This document shows, in pieces, positions 51,899 to 60,961 of a stretch of DNA of 64,000 nucleotides. A program made the position numbers and the translations under genes. The DNA is from Ignavibacterium sp. (GTDB lineage: Bacteria; Bacteroidota; Ignavibacteria; Ignavibacteriales; Ignavibacteriaceae). Every line of letters starts with the position of its first letter. Positions within the stretch are counted from its first letter, which is position 1. The notes beneath the pieces are model-generated. The model searched no databases, had not been told where the DNA came from, and saw nothing but the letters and a program-made list of their open reading frames with translations. The DNA is taken from NCBI RefSeq assembly GCF_025998815.1, contig NZ_AP026678.1, positions 2,728,001 to 2,792,000 on the forward strand, given 5' to 3'.

Positions 51899-54800
51899 AT
51901 GAAACATATTATTCTTTCTTATTTCTTCTTTCTTCTCTGCTATCATAACATAGCAGATGGACAAACCAATGCAAACATTCCAGGTCCTGAGAATGTTTTG
52001 GTGGTTTACAATAGAAATGTTGCATTGTCGGATTCTATTATGCATTATTATGTTAATGCAAGGGGAATACCTTATCCAACGAATGTTGTTGAATTAGACC
52101 TCCCCCGCAAGCCAATAAGCGTAGGCGACTGGTCAGACCCGCATATTGTAAAGCTTGGCTTTGATGACCAAAATATAGTGGATTCAACCTGGGCAAAATG
52201 GGATTCTACTCATTGTGTTGACACGGCAAAATTCCACGCCTGGCAGTATTTTATTGAAGAGGTTGCAAACCCCATCAGAACCCATTTGGTAAACAATAAC
52301 CTCACAGAAACTATACGTTATATTGTAATGTGCCAAGGGGTTCCTTACAAAATTCAAGCTGTAGGTGATTGGAGTGTGCCGGGTAATATCAGTATAGATG
52401 GACTATTAGCAATGCTTAACACACCAAATTATGATGATTTTGTAGAAGCAATATTTAACGCTTATACCACGCAATGCTACGCCTCGTGCGATCCATCAGC
52501 TCCTGATTGTTACTCTATACCATTTATATCAAATCCATATTTTAATCAAGACCCCGACTATCAAATGAACGCAAGATTTTTACCCGATCATTATACAGGT
52601 ACATGGAATGGTTGGAACTATAAATTATCATATCTTGTCAGCAGACTCGATGGGCTAAGCTATGAAATTATTACAGATATTATTGATAAGTCTGTTAATG
52701 CAGACAAATCCGGAGAAAAAACATGGATTTTAGATGGAGGAGGACCAGGTAGCGGAGATATTACTGAGGCTTATAACAAGTTAAACTATTTAGGATTTTC
52801 TACTAAATATAATAATAACATAACTGAATGGATAACAACAAGCTTGGATAGCGTTATCGGTTACACTTCTGCAGGCGTTCATCAAGGGATGCCAATCACT
52901 TATATTCAGGACACTCTGGATTTTAACTATGCTAATGGTGCTATATTCAATACTTATGAATCCTATAACGGATGGAGCATTGGAACTATAAGACCGAGAG
53001 TACAAGGATTAATGACAGAATTTTTATTAATGGGCGGAACAGGCGGTGCTGGTCATGTTTGGGAACCTTTTACCACGGGTGTAATAAAGGATAACATTTA
53101 TTTTCCATATTATGCAATTGGATATAATCAGATAGATGCCGCCTATCAGGGGATGTCTATGTTAGCATGGAGAAATGTTATTGTTGGAGATCCATTAACA
53201 AGGATTTATAACTATGAAACTATAACCGTTACTTCTGATACAACTATTACTGGTGGAGATTTTGTCGGCAGAATAATCGTTCCGGAAGGAAAAACTCTTA
53301 CAATTGCAGGCGGTTTGGCTTTTAACTTAAAACGAAATAGTAATATCATTGTCAATGGTAGTTTGATAATAGAAAGCAATAACACATTGATTCTTTCCGG
53401 CTATTCAAAAATCAACTTGACAGCAAACGGTTTTTTGTATGTTGGAGACAATGCTGCATTAGTATTAAATGGGAATTCCTTAGTGAATTCCAAAGGTGAA
53501 ATAGCAGTTGGTTTTAATTCAAGTTTAAGCTTTTTTAATAATTCAAAATTTATAAGTGAAGGTGTATTAAATATTTTAGCGGGTACTGAAATTATCAAAA
53601 AATATAATTCAGAATTAAGATTTTCTGGTATATTTGTTTCAATCGGTACTGCAAACAATCGTATAATTTTTAATGGATCTGATTCTATTGCTGACATTAT
53701 TTTTGATAAGATTGATTCTCTTAAAATAACTAATTGTAGTTTTATCAATTCTGTTTTAAATATACATTCAAGCAGAAATAGAATACATTTTTTGGAAATC
53801 ACAGATAATAATTTTCACTATACTATAGATGTTATTAGACCCTTAATTTTTTTAGATATCGATAAAGATTTAAATGATGTTGATGCACTAATTTCAAATA
53901 ATAATTTTAATAATTTTTCAAATGTTGGCATAAATGCTGTCGGAGTGAGAAACCTGACAATAGATAGTTGTAATTTTGTATCGGATGCGATAAATGGTAT
54001 TGCTGTAAAAATCAATGAAATAAAAAATTTAAATATCAGGAACTCATACTTTAATACTTTAAAAGGAATCTATATTATTAAGAATTCAGATGAAGCTTTA
54101 ACTGTCAATCGAGATCAAAATATTACAATAAAAAACTGTAATTTTTTATGTCCAATAACTGAATTACCGGTTTATTCTGTATCATTTGCAACGGCTAATA
54201 ATGATTTATCGATTTCTTCCCTTAAAATAGAAAATTGTTCATTCACGGGTTATAATGAATGCGTTTACCTTCTGAATCTTAATAATCTTAATCCGCTAAT
54301 CCGCAATAATTCATTTTTTGACTTTAAATCATTTGGTATAAATGCTGCTAATGGGAATGGAATCAGAATAATCAATAACCAGTTCAACTCTTCTTCACAA
54401 ATTTCATCTCTGCAAAAAACAGGAATTTTCTTATCACAGATTTCATATCCTCATATTATATCAAATAATCTATCACTTCAGCAGCAGAATATTCCCGGCG
54501 CCGGAATCTCTCTTATTTCTTGCAATGGAGAAATAAGAGGAAATAGTATTTCTGGGTTTAAATATGGAATTGAGCTTGGGAGTTCTTCACCAAATATTGG
54601 TGCAAATGTATTAACTTCAAATACAGAAAATGGAATTTATGTGGGAGCTTATTCGAACCCTAATCTTTCATATACTATAATCAATGATGATGTTTATCCT
54701 GTTTCCGGTTATAATACAATCAGAGAAAACGGACTTTGTAATTTTTTCCCAAGTTACAGTGAAATATATTTATCCAATTCAAATATTCAGCTTAAAGGCG

Positions 54801-55888
54801 GCTGCAATACAATCGCTGATGACAGAGAGGACCCTGCTTTGCATTGCAATTATCTTTACCTGATTGATGGTGATCATATTGAAGAAACAATCTATGCAGC
54901 AGAAAATTATTGGGGTGAAATAAACAACCATAATCCGGAAGGAAGATTTGGGGAAAATATTACCGTTGAATACGAAGGATATCTTAACGAACCCTGCAAT
55001 TATTCTTCAGGTTCAGAAATTCTTTTGCTTACAGATCAAAATGGTGAAGTGTTTGATACTGTTTATTCAAGTATGAATAACATTTCTCAATTGTCGGACA
55101 TAGAAACTAGATATGCAATGGCAAATAGTTATTTCTATGCAAAGTCATTTACGCAGGCAAAGAATAAATATGAAAACATTATTGAACTATACGGAACACT
55201 TAGAAACAGTCTTAAAGCATATTTACGTTTGTATGAAATTGCAACAATAACAAACTCAGCCCCAGATGAATTTAATCAGCTTCATCAGTTTTATCTACTG
55301 AAATCATCTATTCAAACAGATAGTATAATGATAGGTGTGTTAAAACATTTATCAAGTTTATGTTTTGTGTGGTCAAAGAATTATGAAGAAGCATTGGCAA
55401 GGTTTGAAAGCGATATTCAAAATGCGTCAAATAATGATATTGCTCTATACAGAATGATTGACATACTAACAACATCATTGTTAATTGAACCCGATACTTT
55501 GGTTGGTAAAAGAGCAGCGGGATATTTAACCACTTCTACAAACTCTTCTTATTCAGAAATAATATCAGAATTGTTAAGTACAAGAGGAAAATCGATAGAA
55601 AATGAAAGAATCAAAATTATCCCGAAGGAATTCAGTTTGTATCAGAACTACCCTAACCCATTCAACCCAAGCACAACAATAAGTTTCGATTTACCCAAAT
55701 CAACTCAGGTAACATTAACTATTTACGACATACTTGGCAGAAATATCAAAACTATTGTTGATGAACCAAAAGAAGCGGGAAGCTATTCTATAAATGTTTA
55801 TTTAGGTGATCTGTCAAGTGGAGTTTACTTCTATCATCTTAAAACGGAAGACTTTAATGCTACCAGGAAGATGGTGTTGCTGAGATAA
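51899..55888 (+). CDS. Full-length TIGR03790-like protein with beta-helix, TPR-like region and T9SS sorting domain
   Basis: A 1329-residue exported protein; AAGGAGG precedes the ATG and the signal peptide is about 22 residues (HNIADGQ). Residues about 25-440 form the TIGR03790-like domain: NIPGPENVLVVYN, IRYIVMCQGVPYKI, YLVSRLDGLSYEI, ILDGGGPGSGDI and GGTGGAGHVWEPF; this domain has no known reaction. Residues about 445-1020 are a right-handed beta-helix (many N-N-x-F/I-x-x-x rungs: ISNNNFNNF, IRNSYFNTLKG, IRNNSFFDF, IINNQFNSS). Residues about 1060-1210 are TPR-like (RYAMANSYFYAKSFTQAKNK). The type A sorting domain is 1243-1329 (NPFNPSTTISF, LSSGVYFYHL). It closes the operon and is the only intact copy of its partner type. 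Confidence 0.85.
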   Translation: MKHIILSYFFFLLCYHNIADGQTNANIPGPENVLVVYNRNVALSDSIMHYYVNARGIPYPTNVVELDLPRKPISVGDWSDPHIVKLGFDDQNIVDSTWAKWDSTHCVDTAKFHAWQYFIEEVANPIRTHLVNNNLTETIRYIVMCQGVPYKIQAVGDWSVPGNISIDGLLAMLNTPNYDDFVEAIFNAYTTQCYASCDPSAPDCYSIPFISNPYFNQDPDYQMNARFLPDHYTGTWNGWNYKLSYLVSRLDGLSYEIITDIIDKSVNADKSGEKTWILDGGGPGSGDITEAYNKLNYLGFSTKYNNNITEWITTSLDSVIGYTSAGVHQGMPITYIQDTLDFNYANGAIFNTYESYNGWSIGTIRPRVQGLMTEFLLMGGTGGAGHVWEPFTTGVIKDNIYFPYYAIGYNQIDAAYQGMSMLAWRNVIVGDPLTRIYNYETITVTSDTTITGGDFVGRIIVPEGKTLTIAGGLAFNLKRNSNIIVNGSLIIESNNTLILSGYSKINLTANGFLYVGDNAALVLNGNSLVNSKGEIAVGFNSSLSFFNNSKFISEGVLNILAGTEIIKKYNSELRFSGIFVSIGTANNRIIFNGSDSIADIIFDKIDSLKITNCSFINSVLNIHSSRNRIHFLEITDNNFHYTIDVIRPLIFLDIDKDLNDVDALISNNNFNNFSNVGINAVGVRNLTIDSCNFVSDAINGIAVKINEIKNLNIRNSYFNTLKGIYIIKNSDEALTVNRDQNITIKNCNFLCPITELPVYSVSFATANNDLSISSLKIENCSFTGYNECVYLLNLNNLNPLIRNNSFFDFKSFGINAANGNGIRIINNQFNSSSQISSLQKTGIFLSQISYPHIISNNLSLQQQNIPGAGISLISCNGEIRGNSISGFKYGIELGSSSPNIGANVLTSNTENGIYVGAYSNPNLSYTIINDDVYPVSGYNTIRENGLCNFFPSYSEIYLSNSNIQLKGGCNTIADDREDPALHCNYLYLIDGDHIEETIYAAENYWGEINNHNPEGRFGENITVEYEGYLNEPCNYSSGSEILLLTDQNGEVFDTVYSSMNNISQLSDIETRYAMANSYFYAKSFTQAKNKYENIIELYGTLRNSLKAYLRLYEIATITNSAPDEFNQLHQFYLLKSSIQTDSIMIGVLKHLSSLCFVWSKNYEEALARFESDIQNASNNDIALYRMIDILTTSLLIEPDTLVGKRAAGYLTTSTNSSYSEIISELLSTRGKSIENERIKIIPKEFSLYQNYPNPFNPSTTISFDLPKSTQVTLTIYDILGRNIKTIVDEPKEAGSYSINVYLGDLSSGVYFYHLKTEDFNATRKMVLLR

Positions 55889-55903
55889 TTCCTAAATATT
55901 TGA

Positions 55904-55995
55904 TTAGAGGTTGCTGTAATAATATTTTTAATTGTTCTAATAATTTAGATTATGAAATTAACCGAAGTGGATAATCTATTAACAGCAACCTCTAA
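55904..55995. repeat. 14-base perfect inverted repeat with 64-base spacer
   Basis: TTAGAGGTTGCTGT (55904-55917) and ACAGCAACCTCTAA (55982-55995) are exact reverse complements across an AT-rich spacer. No T tract follows, and the right arm ends 8 bases before the FAA hydrolase ATG, so it would also form a large hairpin over that gene's leader. Confidence 0.7.
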
Positions 55996-56003
55996 AAAAA
56001 TAT

Positions 56004-56660
56004 ATGAAGACTGCTAAAATCAAAAACTCAAATCGTCAAATACCAATAAGAAAAATTGTTTGTGTCGGTCGAAATTATGTCGAACATATTCACGAACTTG
56101 GAAATGAAATTCCTGAAAAACCGGTTGTATTTCTTAAGCCAGCAAGTGCAGTGATTTATTCGGGTGAAACGATTCTCTATCCGGCATTTTCAAACGATAT
56201 GCATCACGAAGTTGAACTGGTTCTTCTTATTGGCAAAACAATAAAAAATGCAGATCATCAAACTTCTGAGGATGCAATTCTTGCTTATGGTGTAGGACTG
56301 GATATGACTTTACGCGATGTTCAATCCGAACTTAAGAAAAAAGGTCATCCCTGGACTATTGCAAAATGCTTTGATACTTCTGCAGTTATTTCTGATTTCA
56401 TTTTTAAATCAGAATATCAACTTTCACTTAATGAAGAAATTTATCTTAAAGTTAATGGTGAATACAAACAGAAAGATCCACTTGCTAAAATGATGTTTAA
56501 ACCTGCAGAACTTGTTGAATATGTTTCTTCACTTATGACTCTTGAAGAAGGCGATTTGATTTTTACCGGAACACCAAAAGGAGTTGGTAAAGTGAATAAA
56601 GGCGATAAACTTGAAGCAGGAATTGAAGGGCTTGTAACTTTGAGTTGTAGTGTTTCCTGA
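56004..56660 (+). CDS. Fumarylacetoacetate hydrolase (FAA) family protein
   Basis: A 218-residue cytosolic enzyme of the FAHD1/2-hydroxyhepta-2,4-diene-1,7-dioate isomerase type. KIVCVGRNYVEHIHELGNEI near 17-36, PVVFLKPASAVIYSG near 40-54, HHEVELVLLIG near 70-80 (metal-binding Glu residues) and TGTPKGVG near 190-197 are the family marks. Small members act as acylpyruvase or oxaloacetate decarboxylase; the true substrate cannot be read. No Shine-Dalgarno site is evident, and a long inverted repeat covers the leader. It converges on ruvA with 3 bases between them. Confidence 0.9.
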   Translation: MKTAKIKNSNRQIPIRKIVCVGRNYVEHIHELGNEIPEKPVVFLKPASAVIYSGETILYPAFSNDMHHEVELVLLIGKTIKNADHQTSEDAILAYGVGLDMTLRDVQSELKKKGHPWTIAKCFDTSAVISDFIFKSEYQLSLNEEIYLKVNGEYKQKDPLAKMMFKPAELVEYVSSLMTLEEGDLIFTGTPKGVGKVNKGDKLEAGIEGLVTLSCSVS

Positions 56661-56663
56661 TTT

Positions 56664-57245
56664 TTATTTGTTTAGTTCCGAAAGAGATTTTCTGATTAAA
56701 TCTTCAAGTGAAAGTTTAGGATTTTCATTAAGTAATTCTCTTACAATTTTTTCTGCTACCTTCTGGTTATATCCTAAAGTTGATAAGGCAAGCACGGCTT
56801 CCTGCTTAATAGTATAATCAAAACCTTTTGTAACTGCAGTTTCGATAAATCCAACTTTACTTTTAAGTTCCAACACAACTCTTTCAGCAGTTTTTCTTCC
56901 GACGCCGGGCACAGAAACTAATCTGGAAACATTCTCTGTCTGAATTGCATTCTGAAGTTCATCGACAGAAATTCCGGATAAAATACTTAGTGCTACTTTA
57001 GGTCCAATTCCACTGATTGAAATAAGAAGCTCGAACATTTCTTTTTCAACTTCGGTGTAAAATCCATAAAGAGATAGAGCATCTTCGCGGACATGAGTGT
57101 GAATGAAAAGTGAAATTTCATTTTGGTCAGAAATTTTTTCGAAGGTGCTGATTGAAATGTTTACAAGATAACCTACACCATTTACATCCAGAATTATCTG
57201 AGTTGGTTTTGCAGAAATTATTTTTCCTCTTAGATATCCTATCAC
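56664..57245 (-). CDS. ruvA: Holliday junction branch migration protein RuvA
   Basis: A 193-residue DNA-junction binding subunit. The OB-fold domain 1 begins MIGYLRGKIISAKPTQIILD. The two helix-hairpin-helix motifs are visible: LLISISGIGPKVALSILSGI near 69-88 and LVSVPGVGRKTAERVVLELK near 104-123. The C-terminal domain III (about 145-193, ALSTLGYNQKVAEKIVRELL) binds RuvB. It lies 12 bases downstream of ruvC in the yebC-ruvC-ruvA order. ruvB is not in the window. Confidence 0.97.
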   Translation of the reverse strand: MIGYLRGKIISAKPTQIILDVNGVGYLVNISISTFEKISDQNEISLFIHTHVREDALSLYGFYTEVEKEMFELLISISGIGPKVALSILSGISVDELQNAIQTENVSRLVSVPGVGRKTAERVVLELKSKVGFIETAVTKGFDYTIKQEAVLALSTLGYNQKVAEKIVRELLNENPKLSLEDLIRKSLSELNK

Positions 57246-57257
57246 GATTAAATTCCT

Positions 57258-57794
57258 TTAGCTGATTACTCTTTCGGGAAAAGCTTCTATAAAAGTTTTC
57301 CAATCATTCTTAACAGACTTTGTACGCTTAAGGCGAAATGCATGACAAATAGCTATTGCTAATGCATCACTTTCATCAGACTTCATCTTTGCTTCGGATA
57401 AGCCAAGAATATTTTTAATCATATAATTCACTTGTTGTTTTGAAGCTGCGCCTTTTCCTACAACTGATTTTTTCACTTCTCTTGGCGAATACTCGCTTAC
57501 ACTAATCCCGTTATGAACAGCTGCAAGAATTGATACTCCTCTTGCATAACCTATTTTCATCGCTGACTGAACATTCTTTCCATAGAATGCTGTTTCGATT
57601 GCAAACTCATCCGGCTTATAAAGTTTTAATAATTTATACAGCTCATCATAAATAATTTCAAGTCTTTTGTGAATTGATTTTGAGGATGGTAATCTGATAA
57701 TTCCGCTGTCAATTCTTTTCAATGAACCGCCGGAGAATTTTATTATCCCGTAACCTGTAATATTTGTTCCGGGATCGATTCCAATGATTGTCAT
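57258..57794 (-). CDS. ruvC: Crossover junction endodeoxyribonuclease RuvC
   Basis: A 178-residue Holliday junction resolvase. The acidic catalytic set is visible: Asp7 in IIGIDPGTNITGYG, Glu in EFAIETAFYGKN near 63-74, and DESDALAIAICHA near 139-151. KKSVVGKGAASKQQVNYM is the DNA-binding helix region. The length is normal, with a short extra C-terminus. It lies between yebC and ruvA on the same strand, as in many bacteria. Confidence 0.97.
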   Translation of the reverse strand: MTIIGIDPGTNITGYGIIKFSGGSLKRIDSGIIRLPSSKSIHKRLEIIYDELYKLLKLYKPDEFAIETAFYGKNVQSAMKIGYARGVSILAAVHNGISVSEYSPREVKKSVVGKGAASKQQVNYMIKNILGLSEAKMKSDESDALAIAICHAFRLKRTKSVKNDWKTFIEAFPERVIS

Positions 57795-57862
57795 AATTTT
57801 ATAAATAAAAATCTGGTGAAATTTAAACTGTTAAGTAAAAATCCCACCAGAAAAATTAAAAT

Positions 57863-58600
57863 TTATTTTATTGATGCTTCATCAATATCAGCATTTGAAT
57901 AAACATTCTGCACATCATCACAATCTTCAAGAGCTTCTATTAGTTTCATTACTTTTTCAGCATCTTCACCTTTTACTTCAATTGTGTTTTTTGCAATCCA
58001 CTGAAGAGATGCATTATCAACCTTAAGATTATTTTCCTGCAGAGCTTTTCTTACAGGTTCAAAATTTTCGATAGATGTTGTGATTTCGTAAAATTCTTCT
58101 TCAGTCTGCAGATCATCTGCGCCGGCATCGAGAACAATTGCAAGAATATCATCTTCAGATTTATCCTGTTTCGGAATAGTAATAACACCTTTTCTTTCAA
58201 ACATCCATGCAACAGAGCCGGTTTCACCGAGTGAGCCGCCGTGCTTACTGAATATGTGTCGAACTTCGGCAACGGTTCTGTTCTTATTATCTGTTGCCAC
58301 TTCAACGAGCATCGCAACTCCAGCGGGACCATAGCCTTCATAAGTTAACTCGTGATATGTAACTCCTTCAAGCTCACCGGTAGCTTTCTTTATTGCACGT
58401 TCAATATTTTCAGCAGGCATGTTTTCTGATTTAGCATTATCAATTGCAAGCCGAAGTCTTGGATTACCTGCCGGATCACCACCACCTTGTCTTGCAGCAA
58501 TTGTAATTTCTTTAATAAGCTTCGTAAAAATTTTTCCTTTTTTAGCATCGAGTGCGGCTTTTTTTCTTTTAATTGTAGCCCATTTTGAATGACCTGACAT
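57863..58600 (-). CDS. YebC/PmpR-family regulator or translation factor
   Basis: A 245-residue protein. The N-terminal signature MSGHSKWATIKRKKAALDAK is that of the YebC family, followed by KLIKEITIAARQGGGDPAGN and ENIERAIKKATGELEGV. The family has been described both as DNA-binding regulators and as ribosome-associated factors that relieve stalling (YebC2 branch); sequence alone does not decide here. It sits immediately upstream of ruvC, the classical neighbour. Confidence 0.95.
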   Translation of the reverse strand: MSGHSKWATIKRKKAALDAKKGKIFTKLIKEITIAARQGGGDPAGNPRLRLAIDNAKSENMPAENIERAIKKATGELEGVTYHELTYEGYGPAGVAMLVEVATDNKNRTVAEVRHIFSKHGGSLGETGSVAWMFERKGVITIPKQDKSEDDILAIVLDAGADDLQTEEEFYEITTSIENFEPVRKALQENNLKVDNASLQWIAKNTIEVKGEDAEKVMKLIEALEDCDDVQNVYSNADIDEASIK

Positions 58601-58623
58601 CGAATTATCTCCTGTTTAATTTC

Positions 58624-60339
58624 TTATTCGTGTAATCTGATATCTCTTAATTTTAATTGTGGATAAACCTTTTCGTCTTTAATAACCTTATCCAGAATAT
58701 AGACAATATCGAACTTTGAACGCTGATTTTTCAAAAGCAAATCTAAATATTCGCCAAGGTTAAAACCAATGCTATCAAATACTTTAAGAGCCGAATTCTG
58801 TTTGAATGATGCAACAAGATGATTGTTGCCAACTAGCTTTGGCCATCCGGAAAGCTCAACTCCTTCACTTAAAAATACTGGTCGCATATTTTCCGGACCA
58901 AATGGAGAAAACTGATCTAAAACACGCATAAATTTTGGAGTAATCTCAGAAAATTTAATTGTTGAGTCAATCAGAATTTCCGGATATAAATCTTCTTCGG
59001 TTATTGTGGATTTAACAATCTCATTAAATCTGGCTTTAAATTCTTCAAGCTTATCAATTTCAACTGCAAGTCCTGCTGCTGCCTGATGACCTCCAAAGTG
59101 AAGAAGAATATCTTCACATTTCTGTAGTGCTTCATAAATATTAAAATTACTTATGCTTCGTGCAGAACCTTTTGCTACTCCGTCAATAGTCGTAAGCATA
59201 ATTGTTGGACGATAATACTTTTCAACTAATCTCGAAGCAACAATACCTATTACTCCCGGATGCCATTCTTCCTGGTGAAGAATAATTGCAAGTTCATTTT
59301 TGAGGTCAATGCAATTTTCAACAAGTTGATTAGCATCATCAAAAGTATCAACATCAATTTTTCTTCTTTCATAATTTTCGCTTTCAAGAACTTTTGCAAG
59401 TTCGTGTGCTTCATCAGGATTGTTTGTAATAAGCAGTTGAACGGCTCGTCGTGCATCACCTAATCTTCCCACAGCATTTATTCTTGGTGCAATTGTAAAG
59501 ACAACCTGGCCTGAAGTTAAAGTTCCTGGTTGAAGTCCGGCACTTTTAATCAGAGCTTCAATACCTGCACGAGGACTTTGATTTATTTTGTCAAGACCAG
59601 TTTTAACAAGAATCCTGTTTTCATCAGTAAGAGGGACAATATCTGCTGCACCGGCAAGTGCAACTAAATCGAGATATTCCAATGGTAATTCACGCTTGCC
59701 AATTTTTTCTGAAACACCTTGCGCTAATTTGAATGCTACTCCCGCTCCTGAAAGATATTTAAATGGATAATTACATTCGGGAATCAGAGGGTCAAGTACA
59801 GCAAGCGCTTTTGGAATTTCATCTTTTGGTTGATGATGATCGCAAATAATCACATCAAGCTCAAGAGATTTGGCATAATCGGTTTCTTCAACAGCAGTAA
59901 TTCCGCAATCTACTGTAATTACAAGTGATGCATCTTTGGATTTAATGAAATCAATTCCTTCTTTGGAAAGTCCGTATCCTTCTTCAAGTCTTTTGGGAAT
60001 ATAAAAATCAACATTAGCATCAAGCTCTTTCAGAAAGAGATATAACAACGAAGTTGCACAGGTTCCATCAACATCATAATCACCGTAAATGAATATTAAC
60101 TGATTTTCAGTAATTGCCTGAATTACACGGCGGGTTGCGACATCCATTCCTCTCATTAAAAACGGATCGTGCAGGTATTCTAAAGAAGGACGGAAAAACT
60201 TTTTTGCCTGATAGAATGTTTTGATATTACGCTGAACAAGAAGTTTTGCAAGAACTTCAGAAATGTTCAGTGATTCAGAAAGAGTTTTGATTGTAAATGA
60301 GTCTTCAACTTCTCTAATTTTCCAACGCTTGTTGATCAT
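58624..60339 (-). CDS. recJ: Single-stranded-DNA-specific exonuclease RecJ
   Basis: A 571-residue 5'-3' exonuclease of the DHH superfamily, acting in RecF-pathway recombination and mismatch repair. Motifs: YGDYDVDGTCATSLL near 80-94, ITVDCGITA near 132-140, the DHH motif in IICDHHQPKDE near 155-165, and the DHHA1 signature HFGGHQAAAGL near 417-427. The OB-like C-terminal domain follows. It lies downstream of rnpB on the same strand and 23 bases upstream of yebC. Confidence 0.97.
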   Translation of the reverse strand: MINKRWKIREVEDSFTIKTLSESLNISEVLAKLLVQRNIKTFYQAKKFFRPSLEYLHDPFLMRGMDVATRRVIQAITENQLIFIYGDYDVDGTCATSLLYLFLKELDANVDFYIPKRLEEGYGLSKEGIDFIKSKDASLVITVDCGITAVEETDYAKSLELDVIICDHHQPKDEIPKALAVLDPLIPECNYPFKYLSGAGVAFKLAQGVSEKIGKRELPLEYLDLVALAGAADIVPLTDENRILVKTGLDKINQSPRAGIEALIKSAGLQPGTLTSGQVVFTIAPRINAVGRLGDARRAVQLLITNNPDEAHELAKVLESENYERRKIDVDTFDDANQLVENCIDLKNELAIILHQEEWHPGVIGIVASRLVEKYYRPTIMLTTIDGVAKGSARSISNFNIYEALQKCEDILLHFGGHQAAAGLAVEIDKLEEFKARFNEIVKSTITEEDLYPEILIDSTIKFSEITPKFMRVLDQFSPFGPENMRPVFLSEGVELSGWPKLVGNNHLVASFKQNSALKVFDSIGFNLGEYLDLLLKNQRSKFDIVYILDKVIKDEKVYPQLKLRDIRLHE

Positions 60340-60369
60340 AAAATAGTTATTTAAGATTTTGAAAGAACA

Positions 60370-60822
60370 AATCTGATAGCTGCAAACCTGTAAGCCGAAT
60401 TCTGTATCCCATCAAACCGTCAAATGACGAGAGGGATGGCAATTATTTATCTTGACCAGACATTACTGTCAGGTTCCAGCGGTCTACCCAAAGATCGCGA
60501 TCACAAAGTGATCATTTGAGCGAACAACTCTATTTCTCCGAAGAGAAACGACCTTTATACTTGACCTTGCTTCGGGTGTGGTTTGCCGTGTTCCGCAAAT
60601 GCGGAATCCCTTATCGGGACCTCCAACATTACTGTTGGAGCGGTGAGCTCTTACCTCGCCTTTTCACCCTTACCCCGACAGAAGTCGAGGCGGTATTTTT
60701 TCTGTGGCACTATCAGTTATCCCTTTTGGGATACCCGGATGTTATCCGGCACCCTGTTCTATGAAGTTCGGACTTTCCTCCCCGAACTAATCGGGGCAAT
60801 TGCCCGGTTTGTCTATCAGATT
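60370..60822 (-). ncRNA. rnpB: RNase P RNA, bacterial type A
   Basis: Catalytic RNA that matures tRNA 5' ends. On the minus strand the 5' part contains GAGGAAAGTCCGAAC followed by AGAACAGGGTGCCGGATAAC, and the 3' part ACAGAATTCGGCTTACAG, the two most conserved regions (CR-I and CR-V, which pair in P4). P1 is formed by AATCTGATAG (60813-60822) with CTATCAGATT (60370-60379). Hairpins such as CCGATTAGTTCGG and CATTTGCGG-type stems fit the type A layout. The length is about 453. Plus-strand ORFs in this region are false. Confidence 0.95.
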
Positions 60823-60927
60823 ATTCTTTAAAATGACCAATCGCTTTACGATCAGTCTGCCAATTACTTTTTAATTAAATGAATTTATTTCTGTGTCTGA
60901 AATAATTCTAATGAGAATATAAATATT

Positions 60928-60950
60928 TGTCTGACTTAAATCAGCAGACA
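60928..60950 (-). terminator. Possible terminator of the zinc-ribbon gene, within a larger palindrome
   Basis: TGTCTG (60928-60933) and CAGACA (60945-60950) with inner TGA/TCA pairing; on the minus strand AATATTTATATT follows. A second perfect 10-base inverted repeat, GTGTCTGAAA (60893-60902) and TTTCAGACAC (60952-60961), encloses it. Confidence 0.45.
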
Positions 60951-60961
60951 GTTTCAGACAC

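Noticed and set aside
60516-60831. Two overlapping plus-strand ORFs of 82 codons
   Set aside because: They lie wholly within rnpB, whose conserved regions and P1 stem on the minus strand explain the sequence.
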